Shown: in pieces, positions 16,158 through 24,702 of the stretch
Layout: the number at the start of each line of letters is the position of its first letter
Numbering within the stretch: the first letter of the stretch is position 1
NCBI GenBank assembly: GCA_029820945.1
Contig: JALGUJ010000018.1
Coordinates: 1-52,656, forward strand
Reading direction: 5' to 3'
From: Candidatus Zipacnadia bacterium
Lineage (GTDB): Bacteria; Armatimonadota; Zipacnadia; Zipacnadales; UBA5352
Length of the DNA: 52,656 bases
The notes under the pieces: generated by a model
Told to the model about the DNA's origin: nothing
Seen by the model: only the letters and a program-made list of their open reading frames with translations
Database searches by the model: none
Position numbers and translations under genes: made by a program

Positions 16158-17999
16158 TCAGCCTCTCTCCTCGATGATGCGCCGCACGTGGTCCAGCAGC
16201 AGCTCGGCCTCGAGCGCATGGCCCCGGCTGTTGGGGTGCATGCCATCGAGCAGCAGGTCATCGACGGCCTGCCCCTCGGCCTTGCCGTGCGCCTGGAATG
16301 CGGCGAAGGAGTCCACGAGCGTCGCGCCGGTTCGATCCGCGACCTCGCGGACGCGTTGGGCGTAGTCGCGGAGCAGGACGTTGAAGCCGTCGGGATCGTC
16401 GGGGTCATACGGCGGCCTGCCGTACATCTCACGCATCCTGTCCGTCCAGCGCAGCGCGGTCGGGGTCATGAGGATGACCTGCGCGCCCTGCGCCTGCAGC
16501 GCAGTAACGAAGTGCTCGAGGTTCGCCCCGTAGTCGTCGATGGACACGCGCGGCTCGGTCGCGTCCCGCCAAACGTCCACGGCCGCATCGCAGATTCCGA
16601 ACTGGATGACGGCCAGGTCGGGCCGGTGGGCGAGCACGTCGGCCTCGAACCGCTCCCTCGCCAGGGCGGTGTTGTCGCCGCCGACTCCCGCGTTGATGAC
16701 CCTGACCGGGTGGCCTTCGTCGGCCATGGCCCAGTCTACCTGCGACGAGTAGGTAGCGACGCGTGAGCGCGGCGCGGTGGTCGAATCGCCGAAGGTCACG
16801 ACGGTCAACTCGGGCTCCCCCGCCTCGGGCAGGGGCTTGAGCAGATCGTCCTCGCGCACGCGGATCAGGTTCCTGGTCCGGTCGTCGCCGGCGACGAAGC
16901 TGATCCACAGCTCGCCCGGCCGGCGCTCGAGCACCTGCGGGTAGCAGACCCGCGGCCCTTCGGCCAGCACCCGCGGCTCGCCCCAGGTGCGGCCCTCGTC
17001 CTCCGAGAGCGCGATCAACAGCGAGTCGCGCCAGCCGTTCGCGGGCACCTCGCTGCCCGGCCCGGCGGGCGGGCCCTCGTGGGCGAGCTCATCGAGGGGC
17101 CTCATCTCGACGCCCGGAGAGAGCGGGTTCCACACCAGTGCCATGCGTCCGCTGGCAAGCCGCAGCAGGAAGGCCGGCGCGCTGCTGGCGGCGATGTCGG
17201 TGGGCTCCAGTATGCGCCATGTGCGGCCACCGTCCAGTGACCAGGCCCGCCACAGGCGATCGAGGGTGGTGCGGAGGAGCATCATGATGCGGCCGTCGGA
17301 CAGCTCGGCGAAGGTCGCCTCCATCGCGCCGTCGTGGTGCCCGCGCCCTCCCAGGTCTATGAGGTTGCTGGGCTCCCAGGTCCTGCCCTCGTCGGTTGAG
17401 CGCACCGTGTACGTGCCGTGTCTGCCCGGGTTGCGCAGCAGGCACTCGATGGGCACGAGCACCGCGCCGTCGCTGGTGACGATCATGTCCTGGATCGCTC
17501 CGCACCAGCCGTCGTAGATGAGCTGGCGGTCGATCCACGTCCGGCCGCCATCGACGCTGCGGATGCACCAGACGTCGAGGTCGGCGACGATCGGCTCGCC
17601 GGTCTCGTTGTCCCACTCGAAGCGCTTGTTCTCGAAGTCGCGGTAGAAGTAGATGAGCGTGCCGGACGGGGTGCGGATGGCGTTGCCGCACTCAAGGTCC
17701 TGAGTGAGCCGGCCGGGCCCCTCGCCCTCGTACATGGTCGCGATGCGCTCCCAGGTGCGGCCGTCGTCATCGCTGATCCGCACCGTGCCGCCGTCGTCGG
17801 CGGTCAGGCACATCACCCTCCCGTCCTCGAGCGGGATTAGTGAGCCCGCGGCGATGTCGTGCGCCAGCCACTCCGCGGGCGGGTGCAGCCGGTAGCCCAG
17901 CTCGCGGAATGGTGGTCTGGTCGGGCCGTCGTCGCCACCGGCCGGCAGGAGCGTAAGCGAGATCGCGGCGATGCAGGTGATGAGCATCAGGTCGGTCAT
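16158..17999 (-). CDS. secreted sialidase (BNR propeller) fused to SGNH/GDSL esterase
   Basis: A 613-residue two-domain protein. Residues 1-20 form a signal peptide. Residues 30-385 are a six-bladed sialidase propeller with repeated Asp-box motifs (SDDDGRTWE, SVDGGRTWI, STDEGRTWE, SLDGGRTWR, SEDEGRTWG). Residues 400-613 are an SGNH hydrolase: nucleophile S406 in TFGDSTTAP, oxyanion glycine in NAGVGGDN, a third block reading GICD in place of the usual GxND, and catalytic D585/H588 in LDGMHPN. The combination suits release of sialic acid together with removal of its O-acetyl groups. The ATG at 17999 has GAGGTG seven to eight bases upstream. The fusion is unusual, but each domain call is secure. 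Confidence 0.88.
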   Translation of the reverse strand: MTDLMLITCIAAISLTLLPAGGDDGPTRPPFRELGYRLHPPAEWLAHDIAAGSLIPLEDGRVMCLTADDGGTVRISDDDGRTWERIATMYEGEGPGRLTQDLECGNAIRTPSGTLIYFYRDFENKRFEWDNETGEPIVADLDVWCIRSVDGGRTWIDRQLIYDGWCGAIQDMIVTSDGAVLVPIECLLRNPGRHGTYTVRSTDEGRTWEPSNLIDLGGRGHHDGAMEATFAELSDGRIMMLLRTTLDRLWRAWSLDGGRTWRILEPTDIAASSAPAFLLRLASGRMALVWNPLSPGVEMRPLDELAHEGPPAGPGSEVPANGWRDSLLIALSEDEGRTWGEPRVLAEGPRVCYPQVLERRPGELWISFVAGDDRTRNLIRVREDDLLKPLPEAGEPELTVVTFGDSTTAPRSRVATYSSQVDWAMADEGHPVRVINAGVGGDNTALARERFEADVLAHRPDLAVIQFGICDAAVDVWRDATEPRVSIDDYGANLEHFVTALQAQGAQVILMTPTALRWTDRMREMYGRPPYDPDDPDGFNVLLRDYAQRVREVADRTGATLVDSFAAFQAHGKAEGQAVDDLLLDGMHPNSRGHALEAELLLDHVRRIIEERG

Positions 18000-18170
18000 T
18001 GATGGACACCTCGATTCTGCGTGGCCCTGCGTCTGTCCCACAGCGAACCGGGGGCCGGGCAGCCCCGTTAGGCCGAATGCTCCCCAACCGGGCGCCGCCA
18101 TTTCCTTCGCTGTAACCGTTTGTGCTATTCTCCACGTATGCGGTTCAGCCTTTGCCCTGGAGGGTCTACC

Positions 18171-18429
18171 ATGCGCGGCTTCACGGGTCGCCTGCTGAGC
18201 ATGCTGCTGCTGGCGCCTGCGGCGCCGGCGGCCGAGTTCACCCTGGTGGCGGATGGCGCGCCGCAGGCGGTGGTCGCGCTCGGTGATGAGCCCACGGACG
18301 TGGAGCTGCTGGCGCGCGACCCCGGAGATGTTCGACCCGGAGATCGTGGGGGCGGAGATGGGCTTCGGTGGCGGCGACTCGCAGATCTGGATCGCGGACG
18401 CGCAGTTCCGCGCCGAGGACCGGCAGTGA
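18171..18429 (+). pseudogene. remnant of a secreted protein: N-terminal and C-terminal ends joined out of frame
   Basis: A well-formed start (ATG at 18171, GGAGGG six bases upstream, a possible -10 TATTCT at 18126-18131) opens a signal peptide (MRGFTGRLLSMLLLAPAA) and about 30 residues beginning AEFTLVADGAPQAVVALGDE. This resembles the beginning of secreted alpha-glucuronidase/DUF4838-like proteins. After about residue 50 the frame becomes Arg/Gly-rich nonsense. In the +1 frame the sequence resumes with FDPEIVGAEMGFGGGDSQIW and IADAQFRAEDRQ, then a TGA at 18427. This looks like the last strands of a carbohydrate-binding domain. The middle of the gene, probably over 1.5 kb, is missing. This is the second such end-to-end remnant in the region. 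Confidence 0.6.
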
Positions 18430-18473
18430 GGCGGGCGCGGGGGATGATCTCGGCGCGGCGGGGACGAGAAGCG

Positions 18474-18512
18474 GCAGGCCCGGGCATGGCGTGAAGCGCA
18501 GCCCGGGCCTGC
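18474..18512. terminator. 12-bp perfect stem-loop, bidirectional terminator candidate
   Basis: GCAGGCCCGGGC (18474-18485) pairs perfectly with GCCCGGGCCTGC (18501-18512) across a 15-base loop. It sits between two converging genes, the remnant ending at 18429 and the AAA+ gene ending at 18529. No T-run follows on either strand. It is the strongest hairpin seen in the window. Confidence 0.6.
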
Positions 18513-18528
18513 GGCACGCTTCGGGCCC

Positions 18529-20445
18529 TCAGGTCGCGGCAGGCGACGCGCCCGAGCCGGGGAAGGGGCGGTCGAGCCCACGATTGCGGAGCCGCAGGCG
18601 GTCCTCGGCGTACTCCTCGCAGTGGCGAATCAGGTCCAGGACGGTGATGGAGCCGAGGTTGACGCCGTCCCTCATCTCCATCATGGCGCGCTCATCCACG
18701 ACGCGGCGCAGCACGTTGGGGACGTCGGCGGGCACGAAGCCGGCCCGGCGGCTGAAGTTGGCCAGCTCGGCGATCTCGCTGGTGCCGGGGGAGCCGGAGG
18801 TGAAGGCCTCATCCAGCCACTGCTTCCTGTCGGCGCGCAGGGGCGCGCGGAGGTCGCCGGCGAGCAGGTCGAGCAGCTCGGCGCGCCCCTCGGTGCGGGC
18901 GAGGTGTATCAGCCAGACCTCGGCCCAGTCGCGGGTCGTGGCGGGGGGCGTGACCTCGATGGGCTTGAACCTGCCGGGGCGAATGAGCGCCTCGTCCACG
19001 TTGCTGGGCAGGTTGGTGTCGCCAATGAGGATGAGGCCCTCGGGTCGCCCGCGCAGGCCCTCGGTCAGGTCCAGGAGGCAGGAGACCATGCGGTTGGTCC
19101 AGTGCTCGGCGCCGGGATCGCGCATGTCGGTGCGCCGCCCGCCGATTGAGTCGAACTCGGGCAGGTAGATGACCGCGTTCTCGTACTGAGAAGCCTGCTC
19201 CCAGAGGTTTGCGAGGTTCTTTTCGCTCTGTCCCGCCCACATGCTGAGGATCTTGCTGGCGGGCACGGCGAAGAACGGGCACTTGACCTCACCGGCGACA
19301 GCGCGGGCCAGAAGCGTCTTGCCCACCCCGGGAGGCCCCCAGAGCAGGACGCCGCCGGCCAGCTCGACGCCCCACTTGCGCATCACCCCGCGCCTGTCCT
19401 CGTCCACGCAGGCGACGATCTTGAGCAGCTCCTGCTTGGCGCGCTCGCAGCCGGCCACCTCGTCGAAGCCGCAGTCGGGGTGCTCGATGAAGGGGGTGAA
19501 GTCGCGGATCTCCTGGTAGTCCTCCGAATCCGAGGAAGATGAGGACGAAGAGGACGAGTTCTGGGCCTCCAGCTTGTTTTTCGCGACGTCGAGCTGCAAG
19601 CGGGCCTTCTCGTAGCTATTATCCACGTCGATGGCCCTTACATACTGCTCGATAGCCTTCGCGTACTCCACCTCGTACTCATAAACCAGGCCGAGGGTGT
19701 AGTAAGCCTCAGCCAGGTTGGGGTTCATCTCGATGACCTGCTCGAGGTCTGCGCGGGCCTCCGGGTAGCGCTGCAGGCGCGTGAGTGCGAGGGCGCGGTT
19801 GAACCAGGTCTCCAGGAGGTCGGGGTTGATGCGGAGCGCCATCGAGTAGCAGCGGTATGCCTCGTCGAAATGGGCGGCCTTGTAGATGCTGTTGCCCAGG
19901 TTGTGGATCTCGTGCTCGGCGCTGAGCGGCCAGGCGAAGCTGAGGGCGTCCCCTTCGGCCTGCTCGTCGGGATCGACCTCGAAGTGGTCGCACATCTGCT
20001 CGAGTTCGTCCACCACGCCGGGGTGGTCTTTGGCGAGCGAGGACCTGAGTTTCTGCACGGTACTCGCCAGCTCCCGGCGTACTTCCGGGGGCAGGGCGTT
20101 CGTGTTCGCAGCGGCCCCGGCGTTGGGCGTCTGCAGCTCGGCGCTGAGCCAGGAGCAATCGGCGACTCCGCGGTCCTGCTGGTAGGCGCGGTCGAGCTGT
20201 CGCTTGCGCATGAGGAGAGCCCTCCGTCGGGTGCCACCGCGGTCCTGCGCGGGGGCAGGGCGCTCGGTGGCCGCCGCCATGCTGAGAAGCTCGAGCGCGT
20301 CGGGGTTACCGTCGTCGATGTGCAGGACGGTCGCAACGCACTCGACCGCCGGAGTCAGCTCGCCGCAGTCGAGCAGTTGGTCGGCGACGGCGAGGTATTC
20401 CTCAATCAATGCGCCACGATAGCTGTTGGTCGTGTCCCGGCACAT
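18529..20445 (-). CDS. TPR-AAA+ ATPase with altered Walker B
   Basis: A 638-residue cytoplasmic protein. Residues 178-290 hold three TPR units (FDEAYRCYSMALRINPDLLE, YPEARADLEQVIEMNPNLAE, YAKAIEQYVRAIDVD). A run of nine serines (297-305) plus acidic residues forms a flexible linker. Residues 316-620 are a classical AAA domain of the Cdc48/Vps4/FtsH type: Walker A GPPGVGKT (370-377), pore-loop SMWAGQSEKN (W403), sensor 1 GDTN (475-478) and arginine fingers in IRPGRF (R489, R492). Walker B reads IYLPEFDSIG (426-435): the magnesium-binding Asp of the usual DE is Pro and the Glu is kept. ATP binding or slow hydrolysis is therefore possible but not certain. The ATG at 20445 has GGAGG eight bases upstream. 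It is divergent from the Lon-NACHT gene, so it likely belongs to the same system as an unfoldase, adaptor or regulator. Confidence 0.9.
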   Translation of the reverse strand: MCRDTTNSYRGALIEEYLAVADQLLDCGELTPAVECVATVLHIDDGNPDALELLSMAAATERPAPAQDRGGTRRRALLMRKRQLDRAYQQDRGVADCSWLSAELQTPNAGAAANTNALPPEVRRELASTVQKLRSSLAKDHPGVVDELEQMCDHFEVDPDEQAEGDALSFAWPLSAEHEIHNLGNSIYKAAHFDEAYRCYSMALRINPDLLETWFNRALALTRLQRYPEARADLEQVIEMNPNLAEAYYTLGLVYEYEVEYAKAIEQYVRAIDVDNSYEKARLQLDVAKNKLEAQNSSSSSSSSSDSEDYQEIRDFTPFIEHPDCGFDEVAGCERAKQELLKIVACVDEDRRGVMRKWGVELAGGVLLWGPPGVGKTLLARAVAGEVKCPFFAVPASKILSMWAGQSEKNLANLWEQASQYENAVIYLPEFDSIGGRRTDMRDPGAEHWTNRMVSCLLDLTEGLRGRPEGLILIGDTNLPSNVDEALIRPGRFKPIEVTPPATTRDWAEVWLIHLARTEGRAELLDLLAGDLRAPLRADRKQWLDEAFTSGSPGTSEIAELANFSRRAGFVPADVPNVLRRVVDERAMMEMRDGVNLGSITVLDLIRHCEEYAEDRLRLRNRGLDRPFPGSGASPAAT

Positions 20446-20559
20446 TCGCTTCGCCTCCGTCATGGGCTCGGGCCGGGGGCAGGGGCTCCGGGTCGGCCCG
20501 TCGAATCTGCATCGCTGGCAGTGTCCTTCGTTCTGGATTAGGCGGTGAGGGGCCGTGTC
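20446..20559. promoter_or_regulatory. divergent control region of the AAA+ and Lon-NACHT genes
   Basis: The 114 bp between the two outward-facing start codons must hold both promoters if the genes are expressed separately. I could not identify convincing -35/-10 pairs. The plus-strand RBS GAGGGG (20547-20552) is at its right end and the minus-strand RBS (GGAGG) at its left end. Confidence 0.45.
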
Positions 20560-23500
20560 GTGACAACGATCGAGTTGAGCGTACTTCTGGTGCCTGAGTT
20601 GGCCGGCGTACCGGGGCAGATCGGTCTGCTCGAGCTCGAGCTGATGGCGGATGGCGCGGGGGAGCTGTACCAGGATCCGCGCTGTGCGGTGTCGGTGGAC
20701 GAGAGCTTCCTGGGGGCCTGCCGGACGGCTCGGGGCATTGCCGCGGAGGCGTGGGAGGCGGCCGAGGAGGAGGCCGGCGGCCGGCTGGACGTGCGGTGGC
20801 GCCTGGACGCTCCCGGCGGCCACCTCCCGCCGCGCCTGCAGGACCGCTCGATGGGAGCCGCCTTCGCGGTGGGGCTGCTGTGCCTGCTCGGGGGGCGCTC
20901 ATCCGACCCGCACAGGCACATCGGGATCACTGCGGCGGTGCGCGAGGACGGCGTGCTGGAGCCCGTGGGGGACCTGGTCAGCAAGCTGGTGGGGGCGCGC
21001 GAGGGCTCGCTGAGCGCCATCGCGGATGTCATCGTGGCGGCCGATCAGCCCCGGCCCGAGGACACGCGCGGACTGCGGGTGCACGAGGCCGGGGACGTGT
21101 GGGCGGCCGCCGAGCTACTGCGCGGACTGACCCCCGTCCGCACTATCCTGCGGCGCTATGCGCGCGAGAGCTACGCCGAGCTGAACGTGCTCGACCGGAG
21201 TATCGAGGCGGCCGCGATCTACCAGGAGCTGGGATGGGCGCGGCGGGTGGGGCTGCGGCGCGAGCCGCCGCCTGATGAGGCAGGCGACCGGTCGAGGGTA
21301 GAGGCGTCGGCCGGGGATCGCGGGCGCACGTCGCGCCGCGGCGGGTCGGGTGGGAGCCTTCCCGGGCATCCACTGAGTGCGGGTGCGTCCGAGGGCGGAT
21401 GGGGCGGGGTGCCGCAGTGGCGCAGGACCGTCCTGGACGAGTGGCGCGAGCTTGAGCCGGTGAAGCTGGCGGAGGCCTTCGGCCCCGACAGTCCGGGGGC
21501 GCTGCTGCTGTCACCACCCGGCGGGGGGAAGACCACGCTGTGCGGTCAGCTCGCGCGGGCCTGTGCCCTGGGCGCGCGCCCATGGGATGACGGGCGGGTG
21601 TGGGTGCCGGTGGTGATCAACCTGGGGCGCTGGGAGCGGGAGTGGCAGAGGTCCGAGGGTCCCATGGACCTGGCGTCATACGTGGCCGAGAGACACGCGG
21701 TCGCGGAGCACCTCCAGGCCGAGGGCATTGGCCGGGACCGGGCCGCGCAGGACCTCCGCCAGTGCCTGAGGGATGGGCAGGCCGTGCTGCTTCTGGACGG
21801 TGTGGACGAGGTCGCCTGCACGGCCCCCGAGTTCTGGAGCTACGTGCACGGGCAACTGCGGCTGGCGAGGGACTGTCCGGTGCTGGTGACATCGCGCCCG
21901 GTGGGTGACCACTGGCGGTTCCGGGGTCTGCCGCGGTACGAGCTGGCCGAGCTGGACGAGAAGGCGCAGGAGCGCTTCCTGCGGGCGTGGCTCGGGGCCG
22001 GCGGGCGACCGCCAGCCGAGGCGCTGGCTCGTGCGACGACGCTTGCCGAGCAGCTCCGGGAGCACCCCGGCCTGCGCTCGCTGGCGGGCAACCCGCTGCT
22101 GCTGGGCATGGTGGCCCGCGCCTTCGACGACGTTGGGGGCGGCGATCTCCCGGCGCGGCGAAGCGAGCTGTACCGGCTCGCGCTCAGGAGCCTGCTGGAG
22201 GGCCGGCGTCGCGCGGTGCGACAGGGCTTGCCCGTGGCCTACCTGGAGCGGCTGGCCGATGACCCGGACGGCAAGCTCGCCGCGCTGGCCCGCGCATCGT
22301 GGCAGCTCTTCGCCGCGGGCATCCGAACGGACTTCGCGGAGCATGAGCTGCGGGATGAGCTAAACGGGGCCGTTGCCTGCGGCGACGATGCGGGGGTGGT
22401 TGCGAACGGTCTACTGGAGGAGCTGGAGCGCGACAGCGGCCTCATTCAGTCGTCGCGCGCGGACCGCTGCTACTACCTGCACCCCACGCTGCAGGAGTAC
22501 CTGGCGGCGCTGGGGCTGGTTGAGGAGGTGGGCGCCGACGGCCCGGAGGCGCTGGCGCGGATTGAGCCGTGCCTGCACGCGCCGGCCTGGCGCGAGGTGG
22601 TGCGGATGGTCGCGGGCGTTCTCCCCTCCGAGCAGGCCATTGCTTACATCACCGCCATCGCCGAGGCCGGGGCCGACCACGACGAACTGCTGCACCGATC
22701 AACGCTGCTGGCCTGCTCATGTTGCGCCGAGGTGAGCGCGGAGGCGCTGCTGGAGAGTGCGGAGATTCGGGGGCTGCTCGCGCGCCTGGTGGAGCTGGTC
22801 TTCGACGAGAGCCCGTTCGTCTCCCGCGAGGCCTGCGACGTGCTGGCGACGCTCTCGCCCTGTGCGGAGGCGCTGGTGGAGGGGCTGCTGGACGAGCTTG
22901 AGGAAGGGGTCGCGGAGCATCGCGCCGTTGCGGCCCGGGCGCTCGGCGGGCTCGGGAGCCGAGATGCGGCGGTCATCGATACGCTGCTTGAGGTGGTGAT
23001 GGAAGGTGGGGACTCGAAGGTGCGGGCGGCGGCGGTTGGGGCGCTGGGCGACATCCGGCTGAGCGGTGCTCGGGTGCTGGACGCGCTGGAGGCGGCGCTG
23101 GCGGACAGGCACTCGTGGGTGCGCGCAAATGCCGCCCGAGCCCTTGGGGTGCTGGCGGTCCGCTCACGCTCCGCGGAGCGCGTGCTGGAACGGGCCTGCA
23201 TGGGGGAAGGCGTGGGCTGGCCGGAGGCGGCCGCAGTGCTGGCGGACCTGGGGCGCCTGGGCCCCAGGGCGCGAGCGGCGCTCGCGGAACGGATCGGCGA
23301 TGGGGAGGGGAGGCGATTCGGGCGAGTGCTCGCCGACGCGGGCTCCGAAGACGCCGCCGCTGTGGCGACCATCGCGGGCGTGGCCAAGGAGAGCTGGAGG
23401 TACTGGGGGCGCCAGGCGGTGGTGACGCTGGCGACGGTGGTCCCCAGAGCCGCGGCGGTCGTCGCCGAGCTCGCGCGCATTCTCGAGGGCGATGACCCGG

Positions 23501-24702
23501 CCATCCAGCTCGCCGCGGCGCGGGCGCTGGGCAATGCGCGCGAGGCGATCGCGCCGGCGCTGCAGGCGCTCGGAGGGGCGGTCCAGGACCGGGACGTGAA
23601 CGCCGAAGTGCGCTGCGCCTGCCTGCTCTCGATGGGCCGGATCGGGCGCCGGGGCGAGGACACGGCCGCGGTGCTGCGCGACGCACTGCGGGACACCGAC
23701 GACCGCGTGCGGTGGGCGGCCGCGCAGGCGCTGGGAGAGACGGAGAGCGACCCGGACCGGGCGCTGGAGGCGTTGGCGCCGGCGCTCAGCGACCGCAGGC
23801 CGCGCGTGCGCGCGGCGGCAGTGGAGGCGCTCGGGCGCATCGGGCGCGCCAGCCCACGCGTCCGAGCGGTGCTGCTGCAGGCCGTGGCAGATGAGGGCGA
23901 GGATGCGGCGAAGGTGCGTTGGAGCGCCGTGCGGGCGCTGGCGAAGCTGGAGCACGGGGAGGACGACGACCGGGGGCGACCGGATGCGGAGCTGCGAGAG
24001 GTGCTCACCATGCGGCTCGACGCGCAGCGGGAGCCGTCGGCGCCCGTGCGCGTGAGCGCGGCCGAGGCGCTGGGCGAGCTGTTCCCGCGCGACCGGCAGG
24101 CGTACGAGGCGCTGTGCGCGGCGCTGCAGGACGATGACATGCGGGTGAAGTCTCGCGCCGCCGCGGCTCTGGTCTCAGTGGCGCCCAGCCCCAGGCGGCT
24201 GAGCGAGGCTCTGCTGCCGCTCGTCGAGAGCGCGCCGGTGCCGCTGAGGATCGAGGCGATCGGCGCCCTATCAAGGGCCGGCGTCTCCTCGCGGGAGGTG
24301 ATGGCGGCGCTTGGTCGGGCGCTTGAGGTTGACGATGGAATGGTTCGCTTGCGGGCGATGACGGCGATGGCGGAGATGGCGGCGGGGCAGCCGTTCGACG
24401 CGGCGGAGCGCGCGATCGCGATGCTGAGCGACGCGGACGAGACGGTGCGGCTGAGGGCGCCGCGGCTGGTCGCCGGCATCGTGGAGGACAGGCCCGAGCT
24501 GGCCGAGGAGGTGGCGCGGGCGCTGGCGAGTCTGCTGCCCGGTTTGCCGACCGACCGTTACCACAGGCACGTGCCGCTGGAATGCCTGGAGGCCCTGCAG
24601 AGGGTGCTCGAGGTGCAGGCCGATCGGCTCTGCGCGGAGCTCGAGGCGAAGGCGGCGCGCGGCGGGGTCAGCCTTGCGGACAGGGGCGGGGGAGGCCCAT
24701 GA
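20560..24702 (+). CDS. Lon-like protease - NACHT NTPase - HEAT-repeat protein
   Basis: A 1380-residue cytoplasmic STAND-type protein. Residues 1-190 align over their length with the proteolytic domain of Lon: the nucleophile segment reads LQDRSMGAAFAVGLL (S97; GPSAG in Lon), followed by HIGITAAVREDGVLEPVG and the catalytic lysine in DLVSKLVGA (K142). The Ser-Lys spacing of 45 is close to the 43 of E. coli Lon. An Arg/Gly-rich linker (230-280) leads to a NACHT domain: Walker A SPPGGGKTT (318-326), Walker B AVLLLDGVDE (408-417), and winged-helix-like YYLHPTLQEYLAAL. Residues 730-1340 are about fifteen HEAT repeats (for example VRAAAVEALGRIG), the presumed sensor. The GTG at 20560 has GAGGGG seven bases upstream; the GTG at 20545 lacks a good RBS. 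The 3' end overlaps the converging gene by 35 bases. Oligomerisation-activated proteolysis is the inferred role. Confidence 0.88.
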   Translation: MTTIELSVLLVPELAGVPGQIGLLELELMADGAGELYQDPRCAVSVDESFLGACRTARGIAAEAWEAAEEEAGGRLDVRWRLDAPGGHLPPRLQDRSMGAAFAVGLLCLLGGRSSDPHRHIGITAAVREDGVLEPVGDLVSKLVGAREGSLSAIADVIVAADQPRPEDTRGLRVHEAGDVWAAAELLRGLTPVRTILRRYARESYAELNVLDRSIEAAAIYQELGWARRVGLRREPPPDEAGDRSRVEASAGDRGRTSRRGGSGGSLPGHPLSAGASEGGWGGVPQWRRTVLDEWRELEPVKLAEAFGPDSPGALLLSPPGGGKTTLCGQLARACALGARPWDDGRVWVPVVINLGRWEREWQRSEGPMDLASYVAERHAVAEHLQAEGIGRDRAAQDLRQCLRDGQAVLLLDGVDEVACTAPEFWSYVHGQLRLARDCPVLVTSRPVGDHWRFRGLPRYELAELDEKAQERFLRAWLGAGGRPPAEALARATTLAEQLREHPGLRSLAGNPLLLGMVARAFDDVGGGDLPARRSELYRLALRSLLEGRRRAVRQGLPVAYLERLADDPDGKLAALARASWQLFAAGIRTDFAEHELRDELNGAVACGDDAGVVANGLLEELERDSGLIQSSRADRCYYLHPTLQEYLAALGLVEEVGADGPEALARIEPCLHAPAWREVVRMVAGVLPSEQAIAYITAIAEAGADHDELLHRSTLLACSCCAEVSAEALLESAEIRGLLARLVELVFDESPFVSREACDVLATLSPCAEALVEGLLDELEEGVAEHRAVAARALGGLGSRDAAVIDTLLEVVMEGGDSKVRAAAVGALGDIRLSGARVLDALEAALADRHSWVRANAARALGVLAVRSRSAERVLERACMGEGVGWPEAAAVLADLGRLGPRARAALAERIGDGEGRRFGRVLADAGSEDAAAVATIAGVAKESWRYWGRQAVVTLATVVPRAAAVVAELARILEGDDPAIQLAAARALGNAREAIAPALQALGGAVQDRDVNAEVRCACLLSMGRIGRRGEDTAAVLRDALRDTDDRVRWAAAQALGETESDPDRALEALAPALSDRRPRVRAAAVEALGRIGRASPRVRAVLLQAVADEGEDAAKVRWSAVRALAKLEHGEDDDRGRPDAELREVLTMRLDAQREPSAPVRVSAAEALGELFPRDRQAYEALCAALQDDDMRVKSRAAAALVSVAPSPRRLSEALLPLVESAPVPLRIEAIGALSRAGVSSREVMAALGRALEVDDGMVRLRAMTAMAEMAAGQPFDAAERAIAMLSDADETVRLRAPRLVAGIVEDRPELAEEVARALASLLPGLPTDRYHRHVPLECLEALQRVLEVQADRLCAELEAKAARGGVSLADRGGGGP

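Noticed and set aside
14460..16766. A 768-codon plus-strand frame opposite the GH38 and sialidase-esterase genes
   Set aside because: It is antisense to two well-supported genes, with no recognisable motif and no RBS-start pair fitting a gene.
3048..18000. Reading the 0-18 kb region as a classical biosynthetic gene cluster because of SDR, Gfo/Idh, deacetylase and URO-D genes
   Set aside because: The partners are glycosidases, a sialidase and hydrolases; the pattern is catabolic and no scaffold-forming synthase is present.
22644..24479. A 611-codon minus-strand Ser/Ala/Arg-rich frame opposite the HEAT repeats
   Set aside because: This is a by-product of the repetitive, codon-biased HEAT region; low-complexity composition and no start signal.
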